A stretch of 64,000 nt of DNA, from NCBI GenBank assembly GCA_947259295.1, contig CAMYMG010000067.1, positions 27,334-91,333 of the forward strand, written 5' to 3'. Position numbers and translations under genes: made by a program. Shown here piece after piece: positions 48,079 to 58,254 of this stretch (within the stretch, counting starts at the first letter, position 1; each line of letters opens with the position of its first letter). Under the pieces are notes generated by a model. It did not search any database, was not told the DNA's origin, and saw only the letters and a list, made by a program, of their open reading frames with translations. This DNA is from an uncultured Rhizobiaceae bacterium. GTDB taxonomy: Bacteria; Pseudomonadota; Alphaproteobacteria; Rhizobiales; Rhizobiaceae.

Positions 48079-49074
48079 TCAAAGCTCCAGTTGCCAGGTC
48101 TGTCCGACGAGATCGTGGCCGAAACTGTGGTGCCGCTCCTCGCCGACGAGCCTGAAACCGTTGCGCTCGTAGATGTGGCGCGCGGCATGCAGGATGTCAT
48201 TGGTCCATAGCATCAACCGCTTGTAGCCCGAGGCGCGCGCCTGTTCGATGCAGGTGGCTACAAGCAGGCTGCCGACGCCGCTTCCGCGAGCGGTGGCCTC
48301 GACATGCAGCATGCGCAGCCTGGCGCATGCAGGATCCCGGTCGTCGTGAACCAGAAAGACGGCGCCTACCGGCTCGTCGTCCAGCTCGGCTATCCAGCAA
48401 AAATCGCGTCCCTCGACATACTCGCGGATGAAGCGGGCGCCTATCTCGGCGACCATTGCCTCGAACTCGATGTTCCAGCCAAATTCGCTTGTGTAGAGCG
48501 ACGCCTGACGCTGAACCACCCAGCCGATGTCGCCCGGCCGGTGCTGACGAAGGCAGACCTGCGGCGCAGCCGGCGAGGCCTGCCCAAGCAGCCGCGTCAC
48601 CGTGCGCAGCGCCCCGGCCAGTTCCGGCACGGCGTTTTCGGGAAGGTCCTCGACCAGGCGGCCGATATCCCGGTCGGCCGCGGCCTGCAGACCGGCGAGC
48701 GCCGCCCTGCCCTGCCGGGTCAAGGAAAGCATGCGCCGACGTCCATCGGCCGGATCTGCGTCAAACTCGACCAGGCTGGCGGCGGCGAACTTCTTGAGGA
48801 TGCGGGTGAGATAGGCCGGATCGAGGCGCAGGTCGCGGGCGATGTCGGAGGCGACCGCGCCGACATTTATCTGGAAGGTGCGCGCCAGGAAGCCGCGCTC
48901 TCCGGCAATATCCGGCGCCAGGCTGCCATGAGCGCGATGGCCGATCTCGAAGATGACGCGTGCCTCGGTCAGCGTGAAGGCGCTCTGCGACAGCCTCTCC
49001 TCAAGCAAACCCACGGTGCGCGTGTAGAAGCGGTTGAAGTTGCGTATCTGTGCGACCAGCTCGGTCCGGTCCAT
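48079..49074 (-). CDS. MarR-family regulator fused to GNAT acetyltransferase
   Basis: N-terminal MarR wHTH (LRLDPAYLTRILKKFAAASLVEFDADPADGRRRMLSLT), C-terminal GNAT (RGSGVGSLLVATCIEQARASGYKRLMLWT). Confidence 0.92.
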   Translation of the reverse strand: MDRTELVAQIRNFNRFYTRTVGLLEERLSQSAFTLTEARVIFEIGHRAHGSLAPDIAGERGFLARTFQINVGAVASDIARDLRLDPAYLTRILKKFAAASLVEFDADPADGRRRMLSLTRQGRAALAGLQAAADRDIGRLVEDLPENAVPELAGALRTVTRLLGQASPAAPQVCLRQHRPGDIGWVVQRQASLYTSEFGWNIEFEAMVAEIGARFIREYVEGRDFCWIAELDDEPVGAVFLVHDDRDPACARLRMLHVEATARGSGVGSLLVATCIEQARASGYKRLMLWTNDILHAARHIYERNGFRLVGEERHHSFGHDLVGQTWQLEL

Positions 49075-49100
49075 CGCACTCTCCGTCGCGGCGACTTTGC

Positions 49101-49125
49101 ATTTAATGGACTGAGTCCACTAAAT
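49101..49125. promoter_or_regulatory. Putative MarR operator palindrome
   Basis: ATTTAaTGGACT-g-AGTCCAcTAAAT, 11 of 12 half-site positions symmetric, 26 nt upstream of the MarR-GNAT start. Confidence 0.6.
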
Positions 49126-49208
49126 CTGCAAGCAAAAGGCCGAGTTTCGTCTAACCTTCCCTTTCAGCCGAAGGAGGAACGAAAGGTGGCATCGCCCGTT
49201 CGCAGAGC

Positions 49209-50240
49209 ATGAGGGGAAACCAGCGGACCGTATCGTTGATCGTTATCGGGGTGGCGCTTGCGGCAGCTATCGTGTTCGTGCCGCACGTGCTTCTGCTCGT
49301 CTTTGCCGGCGTGCTGGTTGCGGTCTTCCTGCGCTCGGGCGGCGGCTTTATCTCCAGCAAATGCGGCCTGCCCTACCAAGCCGGCGTGGGTATTTTCCTG
49401 CTCCTTCTTATCCTCCTGCTCGCCGGGGCGTTTGCCGCCTTCGCGCCAGCGGTGATGAAGCAGACCAACGAACTGTTCGACCAGATCCCGTCTGCTGCCA
49501 ACAGCCTGCGCGAATGGATCAGCAGCTATGCCTGGGGCAACGCCGTGCTCGAGCGTGCCACACCGCGCGGCCTGTGGTCGGCGGGCGGCAGCGATGCCGC
49601 GACGATGGCGGTGACCTCGACCTTCGGCGCGCTCGGCAACATGGTGATCATGCTGTTCATCGGGCTCTACGGGGCGCTTGACCCGGGAATCTACCGCAAG
49701 GGTATGCTGGCGCTGCTTGCGCCGTCGCTCAGGCCGCGCGGCGAGGAAGTGCTCGACAGAGCGGCCGCAACGCTCGCCGACTGGCTTGCGGCGAAGCTGA
49801 TCTCGATGGCCATCGTCGGCTTGCTCACCGCCGCCGGGCTCTGGATGATCGGCATTCCGCTGGCCTTCCTGCTCGGGCTGATCGCCGCGCTGCTGGCCTT
49901 CATTCCCAATATCGGTCCGGTGATCGCGGCGGTGCCGGCGCTGCTCCTGGCGTTCGGACAGGGGACCACGGCCATGCTGCTGGTCGGGGCGGTCTATCTC
50001 GTCGTCCAGACACTGGAGAGCTATGTCATCACGCCGGTGATCCAGCAGCAGAAGGTGGCGCTGCCCCCGGCCCTGATCATCGCCATGCAGGTGTTGTTCG
50101 GCGTGCTGTTCGGGATTGCCGGACTGGCGCTTGCGACGCCTTTCGCCGCGCTCGGCCTGACTCTGGTGCGCGAAATCTATGTCGGCGACTATCTCGGAAC
50201 CGAAGGCGGAAAGGCAGGTCGGGCGAAGAAGGCCGAATAG
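49209..50240 (+). CDS. AI-2E family transporter (PerM/YdiK-like)
   Basis: GIPLAFLLGLIAALLAFIPNIGPVIAAVPALLLAF...YVITPVIQQQKVALPPAL. Confidence 0.92.
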   Translation: MRGNQRTVSLIVIGVALAAAIVFVPHVLLLVFAGVLVAVFLRSGGGFISSKCGLPYQAGVGIFLLLLILLLAGAFAAFAPAVMKQTNELFDQIPSAANSLREWISSYAWGNAVLERATPRGLWSAGGSDAATMAVTSTFGALGNMVIMLFIGLYGALDPGIYRKGMLALLAPSLRPRGEEVLDRAAATLADWLAAKLISMAIVGLLTAAGLWMIGIPLAFLLGLIAALLAFIPNIGPVIAAVPALLLAFGQGTTAMLLVGAVYLVVQTLESYVITPVIQQQKVALPPALIIAMQVLFGVLFGIAGLALATPFAALGLTLVREIYVGDYLGTEGGKAGRAKKAE

Positions 50241-50258
50241 GCTACAGCTTGCTCCCTT

Positions 50259-50284
50259 GAATGAATTGAACGTTTGTTTTATTC
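50259..50284. promoter_or_regulatory. Putative TetR operator palindrome
   Basis: GAATgAAttgAACGTTtgtTTtATTC, 18 of 26 positions symmetric, 22 nt upstream of the tetR ATG. Confidence 0.5.
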
Positions 50285-50305
50285 TTTGCCGAAAGCGAGG
50301 GCCGG

Positions 50306-50932
50306 ATGGCACGCACGGCAGGATCGGACGGTGAGAAGACGGAAGCGGCGATCCGCGAGGCGGCCGTCAGCCTGATGGCGCGGCATGGCTACGAGGCCAT
50401 GTCGATGCGCCAGCTGGCCGGTAAGGTTGGGGTGCAGGCGGCAGCGCTTTACCGGTATTTTCCGACCAAGCAGGACCTGTTGTTCACCTTGCTCAACGAG
50501 CACATGGTTACGCTGATCGCCGCGTGGGACGCAGCCCGCCCCCGCGACGCAGACCCGGCGGTACGACTTGCGGCCTTCGTCGACAACCACATCCGCTTTC
50601 ACGTGGCGCGGCGGCATTCAACGCATGTCTCCAACATGGAACTGCGCAGCCTGTCGCATGAGCGCCTCAGCCACATGCTGCGTCTGCGCGCGCGCTACGA
50701 GAAGGAGCTGCGGCAGATCCTGCGCGACGGCGCCGAAGACGGCAGCTTCGTGATGGAAGATGTCGGCCTGACCGCCATGGCGATCATCCAGATGATCACC
50801 GGCGTGATCGTCTGGTTCCGTCCCGACGAGCGGCTGTCGGTCGACGGGGTGACGAAGAGCTATCTGGCCATGACGCTGCGCCTCGTCGGCGCAGCAGCCC
50901 GGGAGACGGTGAATGTACCTGAACACGCTTGA
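50306..50932 (+). CDS. TetR-family transcriptional regulator
   Basis: N-terminal [48 protein letters not shown]; overlaps ivd by 20 nt. Confidence 0.92.
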   Translation: MARTAGSDGEKTEAAIREAAVSLMARHGYEAMSMRQLAGKVGVQAAALYRYFPTKQDLLFTLLNEHMVTLIAAWDAARPRDADPAVRLAAFVDNHIRFHVARRHSTHVSNMELRSLSHERLSHMLRLRARYEKELRQILRDGAEDGSFVMEDVGLTAMAIIQMITGVIVWFRPDERLSVDGVTKSYLAMTLRLVGAAARETVNVPEHA

Positions 50933-52076
50933 TTTCGGCCAGGGCGAGGAGATCGACGCACTGCGCGAGATGGTGCGCCGCTTCGCGCAGGAGCGGATCG
51001 CGCCGCAGGCGGCGGACATCGACCGCTCGAACGAGTTCCCTGCCCCGCTGTGGAAGGAAATGGGCGCGCTCGGCCTGCTCGGCATAACGGCCGATCCGGA
51101 GTTCGGCGGCTCTGGCATGGGCTATCTCGGCCATGTCGTGGCGATGGAGGAGATTTCGCGCGCCTCGGCCTCGGTCGGGCTCTCCTACGGCGCGCATTCC
51201 AATCTCTGCGTCAATCAGATCAACCGCTGGGCAACGCCCGAGCAGAAGCAGAAATACCTGCCGCCGCTGTGTTCGGGCGAACATGTCGGTGCGCTTGCCA
51301 TGTCTGAATCGGGTTCAGGCTCCGACATCGTGTCGCTGCGGCTGCGGGCCGAGAAGCGCAACGACCGCTACGTGCTGAACGGCTCCAAGATGTGGATCAC
51401 CAACGGGCCGGACGCCGACACGATGGTGGTCTATGCCAAGACGGACCCCAACGCGCGCTCGCGCGGCATCACCGCCTTCATCGTGGAGAAGACGATGAAG
51501 GGATTCTCGGTGGCACAGAAGCTCGACAAGCTCGGCATGCGCGGCTCCAACACCGGCGAACTCGTCTTCGAGAATGTCGAGGTGCCGTTCGAGAACGTGC
51601 TGCACGAGGAAGGCCGCGGCGTCGAGGTGCTCATGTCGGGGCTCGACTACGAGCGCACGGTGCTGGCCGGCGGGCCGCTCGGCATCATGGCCGCCTGCCT
51701 CGATGTCGCCGTGCCCTATGTGCATGAGCGCAAGCAGTTCGGCCAGGCGATCGGCGAGTTCCAGCTCGTGCAGGGCAAGCTCGCAGACATGTATTCGACG
51801 ATGAGCGCGGCACGCGCCTATGTCTATGCGGTGGCGGCGGCCTGCGACCGCGGCCCGGGCACGCGCAAGGACGCGGCCGGCTGCATCCTATTCGCGGCGG
51901 AAAAGGCGACGCTTATGGCGCTCGACGCGATCCAGCTGCTCGGCGGCAACGGCTACGTGAACGAATACGCGACGGGCCGCCTGCTGCGCGACGCAAAACT
52001 CTACGAGATCGGCGCGGGGACGAGTGAGATCAGGCGCTGGCTCATCGGGCGAGAGATCATGGCGGAGGGAGCGTGA
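50913..52076 (+). CDS. ivd: Isovaleryl-CoA dehydrogenase
   Basis: [53 protein letters not shown]. Confidence 0.92.
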   Translation: MYLNTLDFGQGEEIDALREMVRRFAQERIAPQAADIDRSNEFPAPLWKEMGALGLLGITADPEFGGSGMGYLGHVVAMEEISRASASVGLSYGAHSNLCVNQINRWATPEQKQKYLPPLCSGEHVGALAMSESGSGSDIVSLRLRAEKRNDRYVLNGSKMWITNGPDADTMVVYAKTDPNARSRGITAFIVEKTMKGFSVAQKLDKLGMRGSNTGELVFENVEVPFENVLHEEGRGVEVLMSGLDYERTVLAGGPLGIMAACLDVAVPYVHERKQFGQAIGEFQLVQGKLADMYSTMSAARAYVYAVAAACDRGPGTRKDAAGCILFAAEKATLMALDAIQLLGGNGYVNEYATGRLLRDAKLYEIGAGTSEIRRWLIGREIMAEGA

Positions 52077-52172
52077 AGGTAGCGCCTCCGGCCGCTGTTG
52101 AGACAAGGCCGCCGCGAATATTGCTGCTGAAGCCATGACATCGGAGAGTTGCCATTCGATGACAAAAATGGC

Positions 52173-52190
52173 ACATTGGCCTCACAATGT
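52173..52190. promoter_or_regulatory. Putative toxin-antitoxin operator
   Basis: ACATTG-N6-CAATGT perfect 6-bp arms, 12 nt before the antitoxin ATG at 52202. Confidence 0.4.
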
Positions 52191-52201
52191 CAGGTGCCGC
52201 C

Positions 52202-52585
52202 ATGTCTTCCAAGAATGCGTTTTCTGAGGAAAGCCAGCCATTCGACCGACAAGAGAGCGGGCTTGGTTCGGTCGACTACACTAACCTCAAGGTCGACAGC
52301 GCCGGCCGTGTCGTCATTCCCGCCGACATGCGCGCTGCGATGATGGTGAAGCCCGGCGAAACAATCTCGGCGCGCGTCGTCGACGGTGAGTTCCGCATCG
52401 TCTCCCCGCAAGTGGCACTGAAACAGGTCCAGGCCTTCGCGCGGAAGTGGAAGGCAGAACACCCGGATGAAAAGAGCGTCGTCGATGAACTCATCGCCGA
52501 CCGCCGCGAGGAGGCCCGGCGGGAAGATGAGCGATTCCGCCGCCTTGACCGTGAGGCGGACGAAGCCGCCGACAAGGCTTCGTGA
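52202..52585 (+). CDS. AbrB/MazE-type antitoxin
   Basis: VDSAGRVVIPADMRAAMMVKPGETISARVVDGEFRI swapped-hairpin AbrB motif. Confidence 0.85.
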   Translation: MSSKNAFSEESQPFDRQESGLGSVDYTNLKVDSAGRVVIPADMRAAMMVKPGETISARVVDGEFRIVSPQVALKQVQAFARKWKAEHPDEKSVVDELIADRREEARREDERFRRLDREADEAADKAS

Positions 52586-52971
52586 TAGTGGTCGGCTACG
52601 TCATTGACGCATCCGCTTTCCTTGCGATCGTTCGCGGTGAACCGGGTGCCGACTTGGCGACGTCGAGGTTGCCGGGCGCGTCCATGTCCGTCGTCAACGC
52701 GAGCGAAGCGCTTATGCGCGGCATGGAAAAGGGGCTGCCGCTCGATCTGATGCGCGCGCTCCTGAGTTCGCAGCAAGTCCGACTTCTGGTTTTCGATGAG
52801 GCGCTGGCCGTGGCCACTGCACTGCTGCGCCCTGCGTCGAAGCATGCAGGCCTTTCTTTTGCCGACCGCGCTTGCATCGCCACTGCCGTGGCGCTGAAAG
52901 CGACCGTGGTTACCGCCGACCGAGTCTGGGCAGATCTCGACCTGCCTTGCACGGTCGAATTGATCCGGTGA
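52582..52971 (+). CDS. VapC-type PIN-domain toxin
   Basis: VIDASAFLAIVRGEPG, SVVNASEAL, LSFADRACIATA, VVTADRVWADL; GTGA overlap with the antitoxin stop. Confidence 0.87.
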   Translation: MIVVGYVIDASAFLAIVRGEPGADLATSRLPGASMSVVNASEALMRGMEKGLPLDLMRALLSSQQVRLLVFDEALAVATALLRPASKHAGLSFADRACIATAVALKATVVTADRVWADLDLPCTVELIR

Positions 52972-53055
52972 AATTCGGAGCGCGCCGTTTGCTGAAGCGG
53001 TTTCTGTTATTCCGGTAGGATGCTCACCCCTGCCACCTGCTCAAGGGAACTACCC

Positions 53056-54663
53056 ATGCCCGCCCTCGCCTCCTCCATATCCCCCGCCTCCGACGCCTTC
53101 CGCACGAATGCCGAGAAGATGCGCGGCCTGGTCGCCGACATTGCGGACAAGGCCGCCACCGTCGAGCAGGGCGGCTCGGAGGAGGCGCGCGCGCGGCACC
53201 AGTCGCGTGGCAAGCTCTTGCCGCGGCAGCGGCTGGCGCAGCTGATCGATGCCGGGTCGCCATTTCTCGAGGTCGGCCAATTCGCCGCCTGGGACCTTTA
53301 TGGTGGCGACATCGCGTCGGCCGGCATGATCGCAGGCGTCGGCCGCGTCGAGGGCCGCGAGGTGATGATCGTCGTCAACGACGCCACGGTGAAGGGCGGC
53401 ACCTACTACCCGATGACGGTGAAGAAGCATCTGCGCGCTCAGGAGATCGCGCTGCAGAACAATCTGCCCTGCATCTACCTCGTCGATTCCGGCGGTGCCA
53501 ATCTGCCCAACCAGGACGAGGTGTTTCCCGACCGCGACCACTTTGGGCGCATCTTCTTCAACCAGGCGACGATGTCGGCGGCCGGCATTCCGCAGATCGC
53601 CTGCGTGATGGGATCGTGCACGGCGGGCGGCGCCTACGTGCCGGCGATGGCCGACGAATCCATCATGGTGAGGAACCAGGCGACGATCTTTCTCGGCGGC
53701 CCGCCGCTGGTGAAGGCGGCGACCGGCGAGGACGTGAGCGCCGAGGAACTCGGCGGCGCCGACGTCCACACGCGGCTGTCGGGCGTTGCCGACCACCTTG
53801 CCGAAGACGACGAGCACGCGCTGGCGATCGTGCGGCGCATCGTCAGGAACCTCAATCGGAACAAGCCGGTAGGCACGGTCCTGCAGAATGTGATTCCGCC
53901 GCTTCACGCAGCGGAAGAGATCTACGGGATCGTGCCCGGCGACACGCGCCAGCCCTATGACGTTCGCGAGATCATCGCCCGCATCGTCGACGGCTCCGAG
54001 TTCGACGAGTTCAAGCAGAACTACGGCACGACGCTGGTCACCGGCTTCGCTCATCTTCACGGCATGCCGGTCGGCATCATCGCCAACAACGGCGTGCTGT
54101 TTTCCGAGAGCGCGCTGAAGGGCGCGCATTTCATCGAGCTCTGCTGCCAGCGCAAGATCCCGCTGGTGTTCTTGCAGAACATCACCGGCTTCATGGTCGG
54201 CAAAAAATACGAGGCGGGCGGCATCGCGCGCGACGGCGCCAAACTGGTCACGGCGGTAGCCACCGCCGCCGTGCCGAAGCTGACGATGATCATCGGCGGT
54301 TCGTTCGGCGCCGGCAATTACGGCATGTGCGGGCGCGCCTACGCGCCGCGCTTCCTGTGGATGTGGCCGAATGCGCGCATCTCGGTGATGGGCGGAGAGC
54401 AGGCGGCCACCGTGCTGGCGATGGTCAAGCGCGAGGGCATCGAGCGCAAGGGCAGCACGTGGAGCGTCGAGGAGGAAGCCGCCTTCCGCGCGCCGATCCT
54501 CGAGAAATACGAACGCGAGGGCCACCCGCTCTATTCGTCTGCAAGGCTCTGGGACGACGGCATCATCGACCCGGCGAAGTCGCGCGAGGTGCTGGCGCTT
54601 TCGCTGTCGGCCGCGCTCAACGCGCCGGTCGCAGAAACGAAGGTAGGTGTCTGGAGGATGTGA
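53056..54663 (+). CDS. mccB: Methylcrotonyl-CoA carboxylase beta subunit (carboxyltransferase)
   Basis: [57 protein letters not shown]. Confidence 0.92.
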   Translation: MPALASSISPASDAFRTNAEKMRGLVADIADKAATVEQGGSEEARARHQSRGKLLPRQRLAQLIDAGSPFLEVGQFAAWDLYGGDIASAGMIAGVGRVEGREVMIVVNDATVKGGTYYPMTVKKHLRAQEIALQNNLPCIYLVDSGGANLPNQDEVFPDRDHFGRIFFNQATMSAAGIPQIACVMGSCTAGGAYVPAMADESIMVRNQATIFLGGPPLVKAATGEDVSAEELGGADVHTRLSGVADHLAEDDEHALAIVRRIVRNLNRNKPVGTVLQNVIPPLHAAEEIYGIVPGDTRQPYDVREIIARIVDGSEFDEFKQNYGTTLVTGFAHLHGMPVGIIANNGVLFSESALKGAHFIELCCQRKIPLVFLQNITGFMVGKKYEAGGIARDGAKLVTAVATAAVPKLTMIIGGSFGAGNYGMCGRAYAPRFLWMWPNARISVMGGEQAATVLAMVKREGIERKGSTWSVEEEAAFRAPILEKYEREGHPLYSSARLWDDGIIDPAKSREVLALSLSAALNAPVAETKVGVWRM

Positions 54664-55045
54664 TGAAGCAGAAAACCGGGGCGGCGGCGGTGCCTCCGAA
54701 GAAGCACCGCATCTACACGATGAGCTTCGCCAGCGTCTATCCGCATTACGTTGCGAAGGCCGAGAAGAAGGGCCGCACCAAAGCGAAGTCGACGAGATCA
54801 TCGAGTGGCTCTTCGGCTATGACGCGGCCGGCCTGCAAGGCGTTCTGGACGACCGTATCGACGTCGAGACCTTCGTTGCCAATGCACCTAGTCTCAATCC
54901 AAACCGGTCCCTCATCACCGGCCTGATCTGCGGCATCCGCGTCGAGGAGATCGAGGAACCGGTCATGCGGGAGATCCGCTATCTCGACAAGCTTATCGAC
55001 GAACTGGCGCGGGGCAAGAAGATGGAAAAGATCCTGCGCGCCTGA
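54663..55045 (+). pseudogene. DUF2200 family gene with apparent 1-nt frameshift
   Basis: [40 protein letters not shown] in one frame continues as [84 protein letters not shown] in another; break near 54783-54787. Confidence 0.8.
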
Positions 55046-55330
55046 ACGGCGGATCGACTCCCGCTTTCGAGCATCTGCCATATCCATTGGCCCAGCAGCG
55101 GTCCTGGAGCCTCGCCCGGCGGCGCCGCTGGCTTAGCCTTGATCTGCCATGCCGCGCTGGCGCTCCATCGGACCAGACCGCCGGTGACGTTGCGAAATCA
55201 AGGGCTTGCCATTCCTTTCAAAAAAGGGTGCACTCCCGACATCCAGGCTTAGAACTGGGGGGAGAGATCATCCGAGCGCCGACACCGTCCGCGCAAGGCG
55301 GATTGTTTGCGTTCAACAGGGAGGAATACG

Positions 55331-56269
55331 ATGAAGAAACTGGGTCTTTTGATTGCGGGACTGGCGCTGTCGCTTGCCGCGCCCTTTTCCGGCGCACAGG
55401 CGGCCGGCAAGACGTTTTTCTGGGTTTCGCACGGCGGACCGGCCGACCCGGTCTGGACCTACTTCCTGGCCGGCGCCAAGCAGTGGGAGGCCGACACGGG
55501 CAACACCGTGAACACCTCGTTCCATAATGGCGACGTGGCCTCGCAGCAGGAAGCGGTTCGTGCCGCCATCGCCGCCGGCGCAGACGGCATCACCACGACC
55601 AGCCCCGACCCGGGCAGCCTGGTCGAGATCGCCAAGGAGGCCAACGAGGCCGGCATCCCGATCATCAACTTCAACACGCCCGACCCGACCGCCAGCTTCG
55701 ACGCTTATGTCGGCGGCAACAACGTCGCCTTCGGCCGCGGCTGGGCGCAGTACCTCGTCGACAAGGGCCTCGTGAAGTCGGGCGATTTCGTCTGGATGCC
55801 GGTCGAGATCCCGGGCGCCACCTATGGCGTGCAGGAAGAAGAAGGCATCAAGAGCGTGTTCGAGCCGCTCGGCATCACCTACGAGATCACCGAGGCGACG
55901 CTCGACCAGGCTGAAGTCATCAACCGCATGGTCGACTACATGACCGCCAATCGCGACAAGATCGACGCGATGATCGGCCTCGGCGACCTGGTCACCGGTT
56001 CGGTCAAGCGGGTCTGGGACCAGGTCGGCGTCAAGCCGGGCGAAATCCCGGTCGTTGGCTGGGGCAACTCGCTCGACACCACGCAGGAAGTGCTCACCGG
56101 CTACGTCAACGCCGCACAGTGGCAGGACCCGCAGGCAACCAGCTACATCGCCCTTTCGCTCGCTGCGATGGAAGCAGGCGGCACCCCCGCGGGCTTCGAC
56201 GTGATCACCGGCGCGCTCTACGAAAAAGACACCGCGCAGGTCTACGACGACATCCTGTCCGGCAAATAA
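55331..56269 (+). CDS. Sugar ABC transporter substrate-binding protein (CUT2/RbsB-like)
   Basis: Signal peptide; FFWVSHGGPADPVWTYFLAGAKQWEADTG, AAGADGITTTSPDP. Confidence 0.92.
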   Translation: MKKLGLLIAGLALSLAAPFSGAQAAGKTFFWVSHGGPADPVWTYFLAGAKQWEADTGNTVNTSFHNGDVASQQEAVRAAIAAGADGITTTSPDPGSLVEIAKEANEAGIPIINFNTPDPTASFDAYVGGNNVAFGRGWAQYLVDKGLVKSGDFVWMPVEIPGATYGVQEEEGIKSVFEPLGITYEITEATLDQAEVINRMVDYMTANRDKIDAMIGLGDLVTGSVKRVWDQVGVKPGEIPVVGWGNSLDTTQEVLTGYVNAAQWQDPQATSYIALSLAAMEAGGTPAGFDVITGALYEKDTAQVYDDILSGK

Positions 56270-56281
56270 CACCGACAATCG

Positions 56282-56309
56282 CATCCGCGGCGGCGTCTCG
56301 CCGCGGATG
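56282..56309 (+). promoter_or_regulatory. Intercistronic stem-loop after the substrate-binding protein gene
   Basis: catccgcggcg-gcgtct-cgccgcggatg, perfect 11-bp stem. Confidence 0.55.
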
Positions 56310-56368
56310 TCTTCCGACGATCCGCGATACCGCCCGGGGGGCGCAGGGGGTCTTTTCGCAATGCCAAC

Positions 56369-57370
56369 ATGCAGCGGGTTCGCGTGGAAAATCGCACACT
56401 TCTTCAACGCCTGATCGCGAGGCCCGAATTCGGTCCCTTCGTGCTTCTCATCGCCGAAATTGCCGTCTTCTGGAGCTTCAACCACAACTTCCTGTCGCCG
56501 CAGAACATCAGCAACACGCTGGCTTTCACGGTCGAGCTGGGGCTGATCGCGCTCGCCATGACGCTGCTGATGACATCAGGCGAATTCGACCTCTCGGTCG
56601 GCTCCCTGTTTGGCTTCACGCCGGTGCTGATGTGGACGTTGTTCAACAGCGGCGTCACCTCGCTTGAGGTCGGCTTCCTCGCGGCGCTGATCGTCGCGGC
56701 CTTCATCGGGCTGGTCAGCGGGCTCTTCGTGACGCAATTGAAGATCCCCTCCTTCCTGGTCACGCTCGGCATGCTGCTCGTGGTGCGCGGCACAGCGCTG
56801 TTCATCACCGACGGCTTCCCGCAGCGCACATGGAGCGCCGAAGGCAGCTGGCTCTCGGAAATCCTCGTCGGCGAGTTCTTCATAGGCTCGTTCCGCGTCT
56901 ACATGTCGATCTTCTGGTTCATCGCCATTGCACTGGCGCTCGGCTACATCCTGACCCAGAGCCGCATCGGCAACTGGCTGCAGGCGGCGGGCGGCAACCC
57001 GGGCGCCGCCGCTGCACGCGGCGTCCAGGTCAACAAGGTGAAGATCGGACTGTTCATGCTGTCGGCCGTAATGGCTGCCTTTGCCGGCGTCATCTCCTCG
57101 CTGCGCACCGCCGCCGCCAACCCCAACAGCGGCACCGGCTACGAACTCGAGGTGATCGCCATGGTGGTGATCGGCGGCACGGCGCTGACCGGCGGCCGGG
57201 GCACCATCATCGGCACCGTGATCGGCATCCTGATCCTGCGCGTCATGCGCAACGGCATCGTGCTGATCGGCGTGCCGGGCCTTGCCTACAACATCTTCAT
57301 CGGCGCGATCATCCTTGGCATGATGGCGCTGCATTCCTGGCTCGAACGCCGTCACCAGGCGGGGACATGA
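56369..57370 (+). CDS. Sugar ABC transporter permease (CUT2/RbsC-like)
   Basis: GEFDLSVGSLFG, GGNPGAAAARGVQV, GGTALTGGRGTIIGTVIG. Confidence 0.93.
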   Translation: MQRVRVENRTLLQRLIARPEFGPFVLLIAEIAVFWSFNHNFLSPQNISNTLAFTVELGLIALAMTLLMTSGEFDLSVGSLFGFTPVLMWTLFNSGVTSLEVGFLAALIVAAFIGLVSGLFVTQLKIPSFLVTLGMLLVVRGTALFITDGFPQRTWSAEGSWLSEILVGEFFIGSFRVYMSIFWFIAIALALGYILTQSRIGNWLQAAGGNPGAAAARGVQVNKVKIGLFMLSAVMAAFAGVISSLRTAAANPNSGTGYELEVIAMVVIGGTALTGGRGTIIGTVIGILILRVMRNGIVLIGVPGLAYNIFIGAIILGMMALHSWLERRHQAGT

Positions 57371-58143
57371 CCATGGCTGAACCGCTGATCCGGATGAAGG
57401 ACATCCATAAATCCTACGGCCGCGTGCAGGCGCTGGTCGGGACCAACTTCCATGTCAACGAACGCGAGATCGTCGGCCTGCTCGGCGACAACGGCGCCGG
57501 CAAATCGACGCTGATCAAGGTGCTGTCGGGTGCCGTGCCGCTGACCAGCGGCGACATCTTCATCCGCGGCAAGAAGGTCGAACTGCGCGACACGAGCGAC
57601 GCCATCAGGCACGGCATCGAAACGATCTACCAGGACTCCGCGCTGGTCACGCAATTGTCGATTGCCCGCAACCTGTTCCTCGGGCGCGAGCCGCTCAAGG
57701 GTCCGCGCTTCCTGAACCGCATGGACCAGGAGAAGATGAATTCGGTGGCGCAGGAATTGCTGAAGCAGGTCGGCATCACCAAGAACATCCCGCCGACGAC
57801 GCCGATCGGCTCGCTTTCGGGCGGCGAACGCCAGGCGGTGGCGATCGCGCGCGCCATGCATTTCGACAGCGACCTGATCATCCTCGACGAGCCGACCAAC
57901 AATCTCGGTGTCGCCGAGACGCAAGGCGTGCTGTCTTTCGTGCGCAACGCACGCGATTCCGGCCATTCCTGCATCTTCATCGCGCACAACATCCATCATG
58001 TGTTCCAGGTCGTCGATCGCATCGCCGTCATGCGGCGCGGCAAGGTGGTCGCCGACAACATCGATCCGAAGACGACGACGGTCGAGGCGGTCGAGCGCAT
58101 CATCACCGGCATGACGGAAGGTGTGGAAGACACTACCGCCTGA
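57367..58143 (+). CDS. Sugar ABC transporter ATP-binding protein (single-NBD, FrcA-like)
   Basis: Walker A GDNGAGKST, signature LSGGERQAVAIARAM, Walker B LIILDEPTNNLG. Confidence 0.94.
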   Translation: MTMAEPLIRMKDIHKSYGRVQALVGTNFHVNEREIVGLLGDNGAGKSTLIKVLSGAVPLTSGDIFIRGKKVELRDTSDAIRHGIETIYQDSALVTQLSIARNLFLGREPLKGPRFLNRMDQEKMNSVAQELLKQVGITKNIPPTTPIGSLSGGERQAVAIARAMHFDSDLIILDEPTNNLGVAETQGVLSFVRNARDSGHSCIFIAHNIHHVFQVVDRIAVMRRGKVVADNIDPKTTTVEAVERIITGMTEGVEDTTA

Positions 58144-58181
58144 CCGGCAGTAGCGCCGGCGCCGCCTTGTCAGGAGGCACG

Positions 58182-58213
58182 GCGGCCCGCTGCAAAGACG
58201 GCTTGCGGGCCGC
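58182..58213 (+). terminator. Hairpin downstream of the sugar ABC operon
   Basis: gcggcccgc...gcgggccgc, perfect 9-bp stem; no T-run. Confidence 0.4.
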
Positions 58214-58254
58214 ATATGGTCGTGGCATCCATCTCTCCCGAGCGGAGCGACCGA

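Noticed and set aside
53050-54801. 583-aa minus-strand ORF opposite mccB
   Set aside because: Shadow ORF; sense frame is clearly a carboxyltransferase.
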